Shown: positions 37,804-47,970, numbered from the stretch's first letter. The stretch: 64,000 nucleotides of DNA from Sphingomonas guangdongensis (GCF_900199185.1 NZ_OBMI01000001.1:992001-1056000), one strand, 5' to 3'. Notes: generated by a model from the letters alone, not told the origin. A program made the numbers and translations.

Positions 37804-39942
37804 ATGGCGAGCCGTTCCCGAACCAAGTCCGCACCCCCTGCGCGGTGGAAGACAGTGCTCAAGTGGCTGTTCGGGCTCGGCCTGGGCGCCGCGCTCCTTG
37901 GGCTGCTCGCGCTCGTGATCGCGGTCTACACCGCGCGTGCTTCGCTTCCGAGCTTCGATGAGCTGAAATCGTCGCCGAACGGCCAGATGATCCGCGTCCA
38001 CGCCGCCGACGGCACGGTGATCGTGTCGCTCGGCCCGAGCTACGGCGAATGGATCCGCTACCGCGACATCCCGCCCGTCATGCGCGACGCCATGATCGCG
38101 GTGGAGGACCGCCGCTTTCGCAGCCACATCGGCGTCGATCCGATCGGGGTCGCCCGCGGCATCCAGGTCAGCCTGGAGCGGAAGCGCCGGGTCGCGGGCG
38201 TGTCCACGATCACGCAGCAGCTGGCGCGCAACGTCTTCCTCTCGTCCAGCCGCTCCTACGGTCGCAAGGTGCGCGAGGGCATCCTGGCGCTGGCGCTCGA
38301 GCGCAAGTTCACCAAGGACCAGATCCTCGAGCTCTACCTGAACAAGGCCTATTTCGGTGGCGGTGCCTACGGCATCGACGCGGCCAGCCGCCGCTTCTTC
38401 GCGCATGCCGCCACCTCGCTCAGCACGTCGGAGGCGGCGATCATCGCCGGGCTGGTGAAGGCGCCGAGCAACTATTCGCCGACCGCCGACGCCGACGCCG
38501 CGGTGGAGCGCGGGCGCGTGGTGCTACGGCTCATGCAGCAGCAGGGCGTTCCGGCCGCGATGGGCGTGGACGAAGCCGACGTGCAGGCGGTGAAGCTCGC
38601 GCCCGAGCCCTTGCGCAACTCGGTTCGCTACTTCACCGACTGGGCGCTGCCCCAGCTCGAGATGCTGATCGACGAGACGGTGGAGCCGATCGACGTCTGG
38701 ACCACGCTCGACCTGTCGATGCAGCGCGCCGCGGACGAGGCGATCCGCGCCAATGCGCCGAGCGGCGCGCAGGGCGCGCTGGTCGCGCTTGATCGCGGCG
38801 GCGAGGTGCGCGCGATGGTCGGCGGCAAGGACTATGTCTCGTCGATCTACAATCGCGCGACCCAGGCGACGCGTCAGCCCGGGTCCGCGTTCAAGCTCTT
38901 CGTGTACCTCGCCGCGCTGGAGGCTGGGCACAAGCCCGACGACCAGGTCGTCGATGAGCCGGTAACGATCGAGGGCTGGAGCCCGCGCAACTCGTCGCGG
39001 CGCTTTTCCGGGTCGATCGACCTGCGCACCGCCTTCGCCTACTCGCTCAACACTATCGCGGCGAAGCTGGGGCTGGAGGTCGGCTTCTCCACCGTCGCCG
39101 ACATGGCGCGACGCTTCGGGATCACCACCCCGATCAATACGCATCCGTCGATGGTGCTCGGCACCTCCGACGTGCGCCTCCTCGACATGACCCGCGCGTT
39201 CGCCAGCATCTCGCAGAAGGGGGTGGCGGTGACCCCGTACGGCATCACCCGCGTCACCGCGAACAACCAGGTCATTTACAACCACGAGGTCGATACCAGC
39301 CGCGTGCTGGTCGCTCCCTATGTCGCCGCCGGGATCACCGACCTGCTCCAGACCGCGGTCAACACCGGCAGCGCTAACGCCGCGCAGATCGGGCGCCCGA
39401 CCGCGGGGAAGACCGGCACCACCACCTCCAACAAGGACGGCTGGTTCCTCGGCTTCTCCAGCGGGCTGACCACCGGCGTCTGGATGGGGCGCGACGACGC
39501 TCGCACCGTACCGGGGCTGCAGGGCGGCACCGCACCGGCACGTGCCTTTGCAAGCTTCATGCGCCGCGCGGTCGCCAGCCGGCCGGTCGAGCAGTTCGAG
39601 ACGGAGGTGACGCTCCCCGAATGGCAGCTCGAGCCGGACGAGGAGAGCTACTACGGCGAGCCGGACAACGGCGTGTTCGTCGATGCGGACGGCAACCCCG
39701 TCGAGCAGGTGCCGGAACAGCCGCGCGCGGCCGAGCAGGAGGAGCCGCGCGAGCAAGACGAAGCGCCGCCGCCCGATGACGAACCGCAGCTCGACCAGGA
39801 ATTTATCGACCGGGTGACCGGCCGCACGCCGCCGCGGGTCACGGTGTCGCCGATCCGCCAGCCCCCGGGTGTTCGCGACTTCGGGCGCACGCCGCCCGAG
39901 CGACCACTAGCGCGCGATCAGGACGTCCGCCCGAACCAGTGA
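37804..39942 (+). CDS. Class A penicillin-binding protein (PBP1a-type)
   Basis: A 712-aa bifunctional peptidoglycan synthase. A cytoplasmic tail and one transmembrane helix (about residues 18-40) precede the glycosyltransferase domain with the EDRRF motif (EDRRFRSHIG) and STITQQLARN. The transpeptidase domain has SxxK at S361 (PGSAFK), SxN in YSLNTIA and KTGTT in AGKTGTTTSN. A long acidic and proline-rich tail (about 630-712) is unusual in length and probably periplasmic. The last 25 bp overlap the convergent metalloprotease gene. Confidence 0.95.
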   Translation: MASRSRTKSAPPARWKTVLKWLFGLGLGAALLGLLALVIAVYTARASLPSFDELKSSPNGQMIRVHAADGTVIVSLGPSYGEWIRYRDIPPVMRDAMIAVEDRRFRSHIGVDPIGVARGIQVSLERKRRVAGVSTITQQLARNVFLSSSRSYGRKVREGILALALERKFTKDQILELYLNKAYFGGGAYGIDAASRRFFAHAATSLSTSEAAIIAGLVKAPSNYSPTADADAAVERGRVVLRLMQQQGVPAAMGVDEADVQAVKLAPEPLRNSVRYFTDWALPQLEMLIDETVEPIDVWTTLDLSMQRAADEAIRANAPSGAQGALVALDRGGEVRAMVGGKDYVSSIYNRATQATRQPGSAFKLFVYLAALEAGHKPDDQVVDEPVTIEGWSPRNSSRRFSGSIDLRTAFAYSLNTIAAKLGLEVGFSTVADMARRFGITTPINTHPSMVLGTSDVRLLDMTRAFASISQKGVAVTPYGITRVTANNQVIYNHEVDTSRVLVAPYVAAGITDLLQTAVNTGSANAAQIGRPTAGKTGTTTSNKDGWFLGFSSGLTTGVWMGRDDARTVPGLQGGTAPARAFASFMRRAVASRPVEQFETEVTLPEWQLEPDEESYYGEPDNGVFVDADGNPVEQVPEQPRAAEQEEPREQDEAPPPDDEPQLDQEFIDRVTGRTPPRVTVSPIRQPPGVRDFGRTPPERPLARDQDVRPNQ

Positions 39943-40595
39943 AGCGTGGCACCGTCGCTGCGCAGCCAGCGGCGGGCGGCATCCGCATCGCCCTCGTAGA
40001 GCTCGGCCACCAGCGCGTGGAAGCGCGGCGAGTGGTTCATGTGGACGCGGTGGGCGACCTCGTGCGCGACGGTCGCACGGCGAACGTGGCGGGGGGCGAG
40101 GATCAGTCGCCAGCTGTAGCGGATCCCGCCCGACGACGAGCAGCTGCCCCACCGGCTCCTGGTGTCGCCGACCCCGACCTTGCTGACCGTGACGCCGGCG
40201 CGCGCGGCATACTCCGCCGTCTCCGCCGAGAGCAGGCGCAGCGCCTCGCGCCGCAGCCAGCGCTCGACCCGGCCCGCGAACCCCTCGGGGTCACCGCCGA
40301 CCACCAAAGTGTCGCCGTCGCATACGGGCGTCCGCGCCGCGCCTGTGCGCCACACCAGCGTCAGCGGCTCACCCGCGACCGGCACCACTGCACCCGGCAC
40401 GAACGGTCGCGCCTCCGGCAATCGCGCGCGCTGGGCCGCGATCCACGCCTGATGCCCGTCGGCCCAGGCGAGCGCGTCGGCGAGCTTCGCGCGCCTGGGC
40501 AGCACCAGCCGCACCCGCCCGCTCGCCGGATCGACCGCCAGCTTCATGCGGCGCGCCCGCGGGCTGCGCACCACGTCGAAGGGCTGGGTGCTCAC
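39918..40595 (-). CDS. YgjP-like M48 metalloprotease domain protein
   Basis: A 225-aa protein of the DUF45/YgjP family. The zinc motif HEVAH (about residues 169-173) lies in RATVAHEVAHRVHMNHSPRFH, and the second region is DTRSRWGSCSSSGGIRYSWRLILAP, the family hallmark. It is predicted to be a cytoplasmic metallopeptidase with unknown substrate. It starts with GTG 40595, which overlaps the upstream YcgN-like stop as GTGA, making a coupled three-gene block SCO1-YcgN-YgjP. Confidence 0.9.
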   Translation of the reverse strand: MSTQPFDVVRSPRARRMKLAVDPASGRVRLVLPRRAKLADALAWADGHQAWIAAQRARLPEARPFVPGAVVPVAGEPLTLVWRTGAARTPVCDGDTLVVGGDPEGFAGRVERWLRREALRLLSAETAEYAARAGVTVSKVGVGDTRSRWGSCSSSGGIRYSWRLILAPRHVRRATVAHEVAHRVHMNHSPRFHALVAELYEGDADAARRWLRSDGATLHWFGRTS

Positions 40596-41029
40596 AGGTC
40601 GCGGTCGACGATGTGGTGCTCCAGGTCGCCGGCATCGTCCTCGCTGACCGTCCAGCCCCGCGTCGACTGGCCGGCGGCGTGCACCGCGTCGCGGTCACCC
40701 GACACCAGATAATGCCAGGCGGGGAGCGGCTTGCCCTCGTCCAGCAGGCGATAGGCGCAGGTCGAGGGCAGCCACTCGAGCGTCCGCACCAGCCTGGGTG
40801 TCAGCCGCACGCATTCGGCGACATAGGCGTGGCGGTGGCGGTAGTCGGCGCACTGCGCCTGGCGCCGGTCGAGCAGACGGCAGGCGACGTTGGTCGCGAG
40901 CAGCTCGCCTGTTTCCTCGTCCTCCAGCTTGTGGAGGCAGCACTTGCCGCAGCCGTCGCACAGCGCCTCCCACTGCGCGCGGTCCATGCGGTCGAGGCTG
41001 ACGGTTTCCCAGAAACGGTCGTCGGTCAC
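40592..41029 (-). CDS. YcgN/UPF0260 cysteine-cluster protein
   Basis: A 145-aa protein. Conserved cysteines occur as CDGCGKCC (about residues 23-30), ACRLLD, QCADY, ECVRL and TCAYR, the pattern of the YkgJ/YcgN Fe-S or zinc cluster family. The function is unknown. It starts at GTG 41029 (MTDDRFWETVSLD), which overlaps the SCO1 stop as GTGA. The longer frame upstream is out of frame with SCO1 and was rejected. Confidence 0.9.
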   Translation of the reverse strand: MTDDRFWETVSLDRMDRAQWEALCDGCGKCCLHKLEDEETGELLATNVACRLLDRRQAQCADYRHRHAYVAECVRLTPRLVRTLEWLPSTCAYRLLDEGKPLPAWHYLVSGDRDAVHAAGQSTRGWTVSEDDAGDLEHHIVDRDL

Positions 41030-41616
41030 GTGATCCAGCGTTCGAGCTCGTCGGCGACCTTCTCCGGCCCCGCTTCCGTCGGCAGCAGCGCCATTGGCTG
41101 GCCGTCCGGACTCATCAGATAGGCTTGGCGGCTGTGGTCCATCAAGTAGCTGCCGCTTGCGCCCGGCTTCTGCTTGGCGAAGTAGACGCCGTACTTCTTG
41201 GCCACCTGCGTGATCGCGGCCAGCGGGCCGGTCAGCCCGACCATGCGCGGGTGGAAGTTCGCGACGAACTCCTTTACGACTACAGGCGTGTCGCGCTCCG
41301 GATCGATCGACACGAAGATCGGGACCGCCTTGGCCGCCTTGGCCGCGTCGCGCTGCTCCAGCGCCTTCAGGCCCGCGCCGATCGTCTGGACGTCGGTCGG
41401 ACACACATCGGGGCAGAAGGTGTAGCCGAAGTACATGATGCGGTAGCGGCCGGCGAAGTCGCGCTCGCTTGTCGGTCGCCCATCCTGGTTGATCAGCGTG
41501 AAGGGCCCGCCGATCCGCGCGCCGGCGAGCGGCGGCTGGGTCGGGGCGGCGCTCTGCCCGCCGCATCCGGCGAGCAGCAGCGCGGCGAGCAGGCCGGCGG
41601 GAATGACTCTGTTCAT
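41026..41616 (-). CDS. SCO1/SenC-family copper chaperone lipoprotein
   Basis: A 196-aa thioredoxin-fold protein that delivers copper to cytochrome c oxidase or controls redox in the periplasm. The lipobox is LLLAGCGG, so it is probably anchored by a lipid at Cys 17. The copper motif CxxxC is FGYTFCPDVCPTD and the third ligand is the His in YLMDHSRQAY. I use ATG 41616; upstream ATGs (41631, 41736) lack the lipoprotein start. It is the first gene of the block. Confidence 0.93.
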   Translation of the reverse strand: MNRVIPAGLLAALLLAGCGGQSAAPTQPPLAGARIGGPFTLINQDGRPTSERDFAGRYRIMYFGYTFCPDVCPTDVQTIGAGLKALEQRDAAKAAKAVPIFVSIDPERDTPVVVKEFVANFHPRMVGLTGPLAAITQVAKKYGVYFAKQKPGASGSYLMDHSRQAYLMSPDGQPMALLPTEAGPEKVADELERWIT

Positions 41617-41678
41617 GGCGGCGCCAGCCATGATCTGATAGGCGCGGCCGCGCAAGCTCACCGCCACAGGGTTCCCCG

Positions 41679-42281
41679 ATGCGTCACCTTCTCCGCTTCT
41701 CCGTTCTCGCCCTGCTGGTCGCCGCTCCTGCCGCACTGCCGGCGCAGCGCATGTCGGACAGTTATGAGTTCCTGAAGGCGGTGCGCGATGCCGACGGCAC
41801 CAAGGTGACGCAGATCCTGGACAAGCCCGGCTCCACCATCGTCAACACCAAGGACAGCGGCTCGGGCGAGACCGCGCTCCACATAGTGACGAAGCGCAGC
41901 GACGCGACCTATGTCCGCTTCCTGCTGTCGCGCGGGGCCAATCCGAACGTGCAGGATCAGCAGGGCAACACCCCGTTGCTGCTGGCGGTCGGCAACAATT
42001 GCGGCGAGTGCATCGACGCGCTCACCGCCAAGCGCGCGAACGTCAATTTGGGCAATTCGGCCGGCGAGACACCGCTGATCCGCGCGGTGCAGCTGCGCAA
42101 CCTGGACCTGGCGCGCACGCTGCTGACGGCCGGCGCCAACCCCGACCAGGCCGACGTGCTCGCCGGCATGTCGGCGCGCGACTATGCCCGCCGCGACGCG
42201 CGTTCGCCGGCGTTGGTCAAGCTGCTGGAGGAGGCGCCCAAGGCGACCACGCGGGCGGTGTCGGGGCCGCGACTGCGGTAA
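41679..42281 (+). CDS. Exported ankyrin-repeat protein
   Basis: A 200-aa protein with a signal peptide (MRHLLRFSVLALLVAAPAALPAQ, cleavage near residue 23). Four ankyrin-type repeats follow; clear ones start GSGETALHIVTKRSDATYVRFLLSRGANPNVQ, QGNTPLLLAVG and AGETPLIRAVQLRNLDLARTLLTAGANP. It ends in a basic tail. Ankyrin proteins with signal peptides commonly bind other periplasmic proteins; the partner is not known. It is divergent from the SCO1 gene. Confidence 0.88.
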   Translation: MRHLLRFSVLALLVAAPAALPAQRMSDSYEFLKAVRDADGTKVTQILDKPGSTIVNTKDSGSGETALHIVTKRSDATYVRFLLSRGANPNVQDQQGNTPLLLAVGNNCGECIDALTAKRANVNLGNSAGETPLIRAVQLRNLDLARTLLTAGANPDQADVLAGMSARDYARRDARSPALVKLLEEAPKATTRAVSGPRLR

Positions 42282-42294
42282 GTCGCGCGGGCGG

Positions 42295-42765
42295 CTACCG
42301 GTCCGCCAGCGAGTCCGGGTCGACCAGCCCGATCAGCCGCCGTGCCGCGCGCCTGGCGAGCGCCACCGTGCAGCGCCGCCGCGCCGGCGCCGGCATCGCG
42401 ACCACCGCCGCCTCCCGCACGATCGCCGCATCGTAGCGATCGGCGACGATCACGCCGGCACGCTCGGGCAGGAACGCCGCGCCCTCGAGCGGCGACGCGT
42501 CGAACCCGGCCGGCACCGCCCAGAAGAAGCGGTCGCAGTGCGCGAGGTAGTCGGTCCACTTGGCATCGCCGAGTAGGTCGGCGCGCGACACCTTGATCTC
42601 CACGATCACCAGCTCGCCCTTCGGCCCCACACCCATCAGGTCGGCACGGCGCCCACCGTCGAGCGTCACCTCCGCGATCGCGACGATGTCGTGGCGGAGC
42701 AGCAGCCGGCAGACGCCGCGCGCGACGTCGGCGGCGACGAGGGGAGGGGCGGCAAGCGTGGCCAT
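42295..42765 (-). CDS. mmcB: MmcB-family DNA repair protein
   Basis: A 156-aa protein of the MmcB (DUF1052) family. A PD-(D/E)xK-like nuclease core is visible: RRADLMGVGPKGELVIVEIKVSRADLLGDAKW, with Asp in RADL and Glu-x-Lys in VEIKVS. In Caulobacter, MmcB is a damage-induced putative endonuclease needed with the ImuABC mutagenesis cassette. An SOS box 13 nt upstream of this ATG (42763-42765) supports the same role here. It converges on the ankyrin gene. Confidence 0.9.
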   Translation of the reverse strand: MATLAAPPLVAADVARGVCRLLLRHDIVAIAEVTLDGGRRADLMGVGPKGELVIVEIKVSRADLLGDAKWTDYLAHCDRFFWAVPAGFDASPLEGAAFLPERAGVIVADRYDAAIVREAAVVAMPAPARRRCTVALARRAARRLIGLVDPDSLADR

Positions 42766-42777
42766 CCCCGGCGTTTA

Positions 42778-42792
42778 GAACAGGTCGGGAAC
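42778..42792 (-). promoter_or_regulatory. LexA (SOS) box upstream of mmcB
   Basis: On the minus strand GTTCCCGACCTGTTC is an exact GTTC-N7-GTTC, ending 12 nt before the mmcB start codon. Confidence 0.85.
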
Positions 42793-42814
42793 GATGGGAA
42801 GCGCAACCTCCTGT

Positions 42815-42855
42815 CGTCACCCCGAACTTGATCAGGTGTCCCGCTTGCCAAGCGG
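42815..42855. repeat. Degenerate intergenic palindromic repeat
   Basis: The first part (42815-42843) repeats, with about five mismatches, the reverse complement of the palindrome at 10318-10345. It is followed by a 6-bp hairpin CCGCTT-GCC-AAGCGG (42841-42855). Likely a decayed member of a dispersed repeat family. Confidence 0.5.
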
Positions 42856-42896
42856 CCAGGCCGAAAGCGGGTTTCCGGCTCATGACCGCGGTGACG

Positions 42897-43445
42897 TTAC
42901 GCCTCGAGGGCCGTCAACAGCTTGCCCACCGTGTTCCAGTTCCGCGCGGTGTTCGCGCGCGCGAACCGCTTCTTGCCCATGAGCGCCGGCAGCGTCGATC
43001 CGTTCGGACCCGCCGCCGCGCGATCCTTCAGGTCGACGAACAGCTCGCGCCCGTCGACGGCGATCTCCTCCGGCCCGACGTGCTCGGCGCGCAGCACCGC
43101 GAGCCATTCGTCCGGCACGGGATCGCGATGGAAGTGGACGAACAGGTGGTTGGGCGCGGTCGCCGCCTGGTGAGGGAACGGATTGGCCGCGATCGTGCGG
43201 CGCAGGTCATCGGCGCTGCGCAGGTGATACTCGGTGACCAGCCCCAGCCGCGCCACCGACTCGCGCTCCAGCAGCGCCTCAACCACAGCGGCATCGCCTT
43301 CCTCGCTCTCGAAGATCAGGTTCCCCGACGCGAGCAGCGTTCGCACCTCCGTGAAGCCCAGGTCGCGCGCGAACGCCGCCAGGTCGCTCATCAGCAGCTT
43401 GCGTCCGCCGACGTTGACGCCGCGGAGCAGCGCCGCCCACCTCAT
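42897..43445 (-). CDS. DUF1697 family protein
   Basis: A 182-aa cytoplasmic protein of the DUF1697 family. It starts [22 protein letters not shown] and has the family motif RTLLASGNLIFES plus a basic C-terminal region ending NWNTVGKLLTALEA. Function unknown. Its ATG overlaps the gpsA stop as ATGA, so it is the last of three coupled genes tsaD-gpsA-DUF1697. Confidence 0.92.
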   Translation of the reverse strand: MRWAALLRGVNVGGRKLLMSDLAAFARDLGFTEVRTLLASGNLIFESEEGDAAVVEALLERESVARLGLVTEYHLRSADDLRRTIAANPFPHQAATAPNHLFVHFHRDPVPDEWLAVLRAEHVGPEEIAVDGRELFVDLKDRAAAGPNGSTLPALMGKKRFARANTARNWNTVGKLLTALEA

Positions 43446-44413
43446 TCGGCGCGCAAGGGGCGGGCGAGCAGTCGCTCCACGACCGCCGCCGCCGCCGCGC
43501 CGCCGAGCAGGTCGCAGACCGCCGCGACGACCGGCATGTCGACGTTCGCCGCCGCTGCGGCCTCGCGCAGCACCGGCGCGGTATGCGCGCCCTCCGCCAC
43601 CGTCCGCCGATCCGCCATCAGCTCGGCCGCGGAGCGCCCTTGTCCAAGGCCGACGCCGAGCGAGAAGTTGCGCGAGCTGGTCGACGAGCAGGTAAGGACG
43701 AGGTCACCCAGCCCTGACAGCCCGGCCAGCGTCTCCGCCCGCGCACCGCGCGCAAGGCCGAAACGGGTCATCTCGGCGAAACCACGTGCGATCAGCGCGG
43801 CGCGCGCGTTCTGCCCGAGGCCTGCGCCCTCCACCACGCCACAGGCGATCGCGAGCACATTCTTGACCGCTCCGCCGATCTCCGCGCCGACCACGTCGTC
43901 GCTGGCGTAGGGGCGGAAGGCCGGGCTGGCGAGCCGCGCGGCAAGCCGGTCGCGCAAGCCAGGATCGGCGCAGGCGAGCGTCACCGCGGTCGGCTTGCCC
44001 GCGGCCACCTCATGCGCGAAGGTCGGGCCCGAGAGCACCGCGACCGGCGCTGAGGGCGCGACCGCGCGCGCGACTTCGCCCACCAGCAGCCGCGTGCCCG
44101 CCTCGATCCCCTTGGCGCACAGCACGAGCGGGGTCGCCCCGACCGGCGCGGCGGCAAGGACGGCGCGGACGTGCTGCGCGGGCGCGACCACCAGCAGAGC
44201 GTCGTGGTAGGCCAGGTCGGCGAGATCGCCGGTCGCGTGAATACTGTCGGACAGCGCCGCGCCCTTCAGGAAGGTCGTGTTCTCTCGCGCGTCGTTGATG
44301 GCGGCGACCACCTCCGGCTCGCGCGCCCACAGCGTCACCGGCTGCCCGCCGCGCGCCGCAACCTGGGCGAGTGCGGTGCCCCACGCGCCCCCACCGATCA
44401 CGCCGATCCTCAT
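43442..44413 (-). CDS. gpsA: Glycerol-3-phosphate dehydrogenase [NAD(P)+]
   Basis: A 323-aa enzyme reducing dihydroxyacetone phosphate to sn-glycerol 3-phosphate, the backbone for phospholipids. The NAD(P) motif is [15 protein letters not shown] (residues 6-20) with LCAKGIE and [17 protein letters not shown]. The catalytic Lys region is [13 protein letters not shown]. Overlaps with tsaD and DUF1697 place it in a three-gene operon. It supports the plsX route to glycerolipids. Confidence 0.97.
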   Translation of the reverse strand: MRIGVIGGGAWGTALAQVAARGGQPVTLWAREPEVVAAINDARENTTFLKGAALSDSIHATGDLADLAYHDALLVVAPAQHVRAVLAAAPVGATPLVLCAKGIEAGTRLLVGEVARAVAPSAPVAVLSGPTFAHEVAAGKPTAVTLACADPGLRDRLAARLASPAFRPYASDDVVGAEIGGAVKNVLAIACGVVEGAGLGQNARAALIARGFAEMTRFGLARGARAETLAGLSGLGDLVLTCSSTSSRNFSLGVGLGQGRSAAELMADRRTVAEGAHTAPVLREAAAAANVDMPVVAAVCDLLGGAAAAAVVERLLARPLRAE

Positions 44414-45435
44414 GCCTTCACCCCCGCACCCCGAACCGGCTCCGCCACCGGATCAAGCGGCCAGCGCGGGCGGGCAACCGTGTCGAGCGGGTCGGTGTAG
44501 CCGGCTTGGAAGCGCTCCACGCCCGCCCAGGCGATCATCGCCGCGTTGTCGGTGCAGAGCCACAGCGGCGGCGCCACGAAGCGCAGTTGGTGCTCCGCGG
44601 CGAGCGCCTCCAGCCCGGCGCGCACCGCGCCGTTCGCCGCGACGCCACCCGCCACGACCAGCGCAGTTGCGACAGGTGCCGTCTTCAGCGCGCGCCTGGT
44701 GCGATCAATCAGGCAGTCGACCACCGCCTGCTGGAACGATGCGGCGAGATCGGCGGGGCTCGCTGTCCCGACCGCCCGCGCAACCGCGGCCTTCAGCCCG
44801 GCAAACGAGAAGTGCGGCTCGGCCGACCCGGTCAGCGGTCGAGGCAGCGGCACCGCCTGGGGATTGCCGTCGCGAGCGGCAGCCTCAACCGCGGGACCGC
44901 CGGGAAAGCCGAGGCCGAGCAGCTTCGCCGTCTTGTCGAACGCCTCGCCCGCGGCATCGTCGATCGTGGTCGCGAGCCGGCGATAGCGCGCGACCCCCTC
45001 CACCAGCAGCAGCTGGCAGTGTCCGCCCGACACGAGCAGCAGGAGGTAGGGAAAGGCGAGCGTCGGATCGGCCAGCCGCGGCGACAGCGCGTGTCCCTCC
45101 AGGTGATTGATCGCGAGCAGCGGCTTGGCGGCTGCGTGCGCCAGCGCCTTGCCGGTGACCAGGCCCACCATGACGCCACCGATCAGGCCGGGACCTGCCG
45201 TCGCGGCGACCGCGTCGACGTCGGCGAGGGTCATGTCGGCTTCGGCCAAGGCAGCCTGCACGAGCGGCCCCAGCACTTCCACATGGGCCCGCGCCGCGAT
45301 CTCCGGCACCACCCCGCCGTAAGGTGCGTGCGCCGCCTCCTGCCCCGCCAGCTTGTGCGCCAGCACGCGCCGGTCGGCGGTGACGAGCGCCGCCGCAGTC
45401 TCGTCGCAGCTCGATTCCAGTCCCAGGATCACCAT
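44410..45435 (-). CDS. tsaD: tRNA N6-adenosine threonylcarbamoyltransferase
   Basis: A 341-aa enzyme that transfers the threonylcarbamoyl group to A37 of ANN-decoding tRNAs, working with TsaB and TsaE. It begins [18 protein letters not shown]. The metal ligands are HLEGH, with [14 protein letters not shown] and [10 protein letters not shown] typical of the family, and a C-terminal Asp/Asn site [10 protein letters not shown]. The ATG at 45435 is used; a longer frame upstream reads through the divergent hemC. It is the first gene of the operon. Confidence 0.97.
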   Translation of the reverse strand: MVILGLESSCDETAAALVTADRRVLAHKLAGQEAAHAPYGGVVPEIAARAHVEVLGPLVQAALAEADMTLADVDAVAATAGPGLIGGVMVGLVTGKALAHAAAKPLLAINHLEGHALSPRLADPTLAFPYLLLLVSGGHCQLLLVEGVARYRRLATTIDDAAGEAFDKTAKLLGLGFPGGPAVEAAARDGNPQAVPLPRPLTGSAEPHFSFAGLKAAVARAVGTASPADLAASFQQAVVDCLIDRTRRALKTAPVATALVVAGGVAANGAVRAGLEALAAEHQLRFVAPPLWLCTDNAAMIAWAGVERFQAGYTDPLDTVARPRWPLDPVAEPVRGAGVKA

Positions 45436-45498
45436 CGACCGCGTCGTAGCTTCTCGGCTGCGGCTTGTCGAAGGGCGACACCTTGGTAGAGGGGCGCG

Positions 45499-46407
45499 AT
45501 GCTTCGTCTCGGCACTCGTGGTTCCCCGCTCGCGCTCGTGCAGGCCGGACTCGTGCGCGACGCGCTCATCGCGGCGCACGGCTGGACACGCGAGATGGTC
45601 GAGGTGGTGCCGATCCGCACAACCGGCGACCGGGTGCAGGATCGTCCGCTGGCGGAGATCGGCGGCAAGGCGCTGTGGACCAAGGAGCTCGATCGCGCAC
45701 TGCTCGCACGCGAGATCGACCTTGCCGTTCACTCGATGAAGGATGTCGAGACGATCCGCCCGGACGACATCGTCATCGCCGCGACCCTGCCGCGTGCGGA
45801 CGTGCGCGACCGGCTGGTCGGGGCGGAGTCGCTGGAGGCGCTGCCGCCCGGCGCGCGGATCGGCACCAGCAGCCCGCGCCGCGCGGCGCAGGTTCGCGCA
45901 ATCCGCCCCGACCTTTGCCCCGTCACCTTTCGCGGCAACGTCGACACGCGGCTCGCCAAGCTCGCGGCGGGTGAGGTGGAGGCGACGCTGCTCGCCGCCG
46001 CCGGGCTGGAGCGGCTCGGTCGCCAAGACGTCGGGGTGCCGGTCTCGATTGCGGAGATGCTTCCGGCACCCGCGCAGGGCGCTGTCGGGATCGAGTGCCG
46101 GGCGGCCGACGAGCGAACCAGCGCCGTGCTCGCGGCCATCGACCATTTGCCAACCCACGCCTGCGTGCTTGCCGAGCGCGCGCTGCTCGCCGCGCTGGTC
46201 GCCGACTGCCACTCGCCGGTCGCGGCGCTCGCCCGGATCGAAGGCGGGATCCTTACCATCGACGCCGCGCTCTATGCCGCGGACGGCAGCGCGCACGTCG
46301 CCGCGCAGGAGAGCGGCGCCCCGACTGACCCGGCCGTCGCGCGGGTGCTCGCCGCCAAGCTGCTCGCTCTGGCGCCGCCGCCTATCCGGGCGTTGTTCGG
46401 CGGGTGA
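45499..46407 (+). CDS. hemC: Porphobilinogen deaminase (hydroxymethylbilane synthase)
   Basis: A 302-aa heme-pathway enzyme that joins four porphobilinogens. It begins [17 protein letters not shown] and shows [43 protein letters not shown] and [15 protein letters not shown]. The dipyrromethane cofactor is attached to C237 in VADCHSPVA. It is divergent from tsaD with a 63-bp gap. Its stop overlaps hemD as GTGA. Confidence 0.97.
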   Translation: MLRLGTRGSPLALVQAGLVRDALIAAHGWTREMVEVVPIRTTGDRVQDRPLAEIGGKALWTKELDRALLAREIDLAVHSMKDVETIRPDDIVIAATLPRADVRDRLVGAESLEALPPGARIGTSSPRRAAQVRAIRPDLCPVTFRGNVDTRLAKLAAGEVEATLLAAAGLERLGRQDVGVPVSIAEMLPAPAQGAVGIECRAADERTSAVLAAIDHLPTHACVLAERALLAALVADCHSPVAALARIEGGILTIDAALYAADGSAHVAAQESGAPTDPAVARVLAAKLLALAPPPIRALFGG

Positions 46408-47030
46408 GCCGACCGCTCGGCGTGCTGCGGCCCGAGCCGGGCAACGCCGCGACCGCGGCGCGGATCGCGGGCCTGGGTCACCGAACGCTGCGACTACCCC
46501 TGTTCGCGGTCACGCCTGTCGCTTGGGAGGCACCAGATCCGGGCGACTTCGACGCACTGCTGCTCACCAGCGCCAACGCCGTGCGGCACGGCGGCGATCA
46601 GCTGGCAGGCCTACGGGCGCTGCCGGTCATCGCTGTCGGCGCGGCGACCGCGCGAGCGGCTCGGGACGCTGGTCTCACCGTCACGCAGATCGGCGAGGCC
46701 GGCGTCGCCGCGCTCAGGCTGCCGCCGCGCGTCCTCCATCTCGCCGGACGCGAGCATCACGCCGTACCTGAAGCCGACACCCGGATCGTCTATGACAGCG
46801 TGGCGCTCTCACCCGATTTATCCGGCCTTTCCGACGGCGTTGCGCTGGTTCACTCGCCGCGGGCGGGCGCGCGCCTGGCCAAGCTGGTGGCGGAACGACG
46901 CGGCATCGCGGTGGCCGCGATCAGCCCCGCCGCCGCGGCTGCTGCCGGCAGCGGGTGGCGCGCGATCGCGGTGGCCGACCGACCAGACGATGTAGCGACG
47001 ATTGCGGCGGCGCTCACCCTCGCCGATTGA
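46404..47030 (+). CDS. hemD: Uroporphyrinogen-III synthase
   Basis: A 208-aa enzyme that closes and inverts hydroxymethylbilane to uroporphyrinogen III. The family diverges strongly; recognition rests on [46 protein letters not shown] and [16 protein letters not shown]. It follows hemC with a GTGA overlap, the usual alphaproteobacterial arrangement. The next gene is HemX/mitofilin-like, also common after hemD. Confidence 0.9.
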   Translation: MSRPLGVLRPEPGNAATAARIAGLGHRTLRLPLFAVTPVAWEAPDPGDFDALLLTSANAVRHGGDQLAGLRALPVIAVGAATARAARDAGLTVTQIGEAGVAALRLPPRVLHLAGREHHAVPEADTRIVYDSVALSPDLSGLSDGVALVHSPRAGARLAKLVAERRGIAVAAISPAAAAAAGSGWRAIAVADRPDDVATIAAALTLAD

Positions 47031-47062
47031 CGGGCGCGCGGCGCGCGCGGATAACGCCCCGC

Positions 47063-47959
47063 ATGACAGGCGATCCCCCGCCGGTGCCGACACCGCCGCC
47101 TTCCTTCGCGACCGCTCCTCGCCGATCACGCCGCTGGGCATGGCCGCTCGTCGCTTTCCTGCTCGGTGTCGCGACGGTCATCGTGCTGCTGCCCTACGTG
47201 CAGCGCTGGCGTGAATCGAAGGCCCCGGCGCCGGCGCCCGTCGCGGCGACGGCCGCCCAGCCGACGACGGTTACGGCCGGCGTGCCGCTGACGCTGGAGG
47301 GGTTAGCCGCGCGCGAGGCCGCACTCGACGCGCAGCTCCGCGCGATCGAAGGGCGGCTCGCGACCGCTGATGCGGGCTCGCGCACCGCGGCCGGCTACGC
47401 GACCCGGGCTGAGGGGCTGATGATCGCCTTCGCCGCGCGCCGCGCGCTCGATCGCGGGCTGGCGCTCGGCTATGTCGAGGGGCAGCTGCGCACCCGCTTC
47501 GGCGTCGACCAGCCGCAGGCGGTCGCGACCGTGATCGCGGCCGCCAACGCACCGCTTACCCGTGAAGATCTGCGGCTCGCGCTCGACACCATCGCGCCCG
47601 ACCTGCAGTCATCGAGCAGGAACGCCGGCATCTGGCCCGCGCTTCGCCGCGAACTCTCCAACCTGGTCGTGCTGCGCAAGGAGACAACGCCGTCGCCCCG
47701 CGCCGCCGACCGGCTCGCCCGCGCCCGTCGCCTGCTTGATGCCGGCAATGTCGAGGCGGCACTCGCCGAAGTCGCGCGGATGCCCGGCGCCGGCGCGGCG
47801 ACCAGCTGGATCGACGCCGCCAAGCGCTACAACGCCGCGCGCCGCGCGCTCGAACAGCTCGAACTCGCCGCGATCTCGGGCGGCGGTGCGATCCAGCCCG
47901 CCGCCCCCCCGGTCGCGGCAGCGGGTGCCAGCGCCGTCGCACCGCTTCCCGGCCTCTGA
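47063..47959 (+). CDS. Mitofilin/HemX-like membrane protein
   Basis: A 298-aa protein with a proline-rich cytoplasmic start, one transmembrane helix ([25 protein letters not shown], about residues 24-48) and a long periplasmic helical domain. A coiled-coil-like stretch occupies about 70-110. Its place after hemCD matches the alphaproteobacterial COG4223 proteins related to the mitochondrial inner-membrane organiser Mic60/mitofilin. The C-terminal mitofilin signature is weak here. A role in membrane architecture is inference. Confidence 0.75.
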   Translation: MTGDPPPVPTPPPSFATAPRRSRRWAWPLVAFLLGVATVIVLLPYVQRWRESKAPAPAPVAATAAQPTTVTAGVPLTLEGLAAREAALDAQLRAIEGRLATADAGSRTAAGYATRAEGLMIAFAARRALDRGLALGYVEGQLRTRFGVDQPQAVATVIAAANAPLTREDLRLALDTIAPDLQSSSRNAGIWPALRRELSNLVVLRKETTPSPRAADRLARARRLLDAGNVEAALAEVARMPGAGAATSWIDAAKRYNAARRALEQLELAAISGGGAIQPAAPPVAAAGASAVAPLPGL

Positions 47960-47970
47960 GGATATCACCC

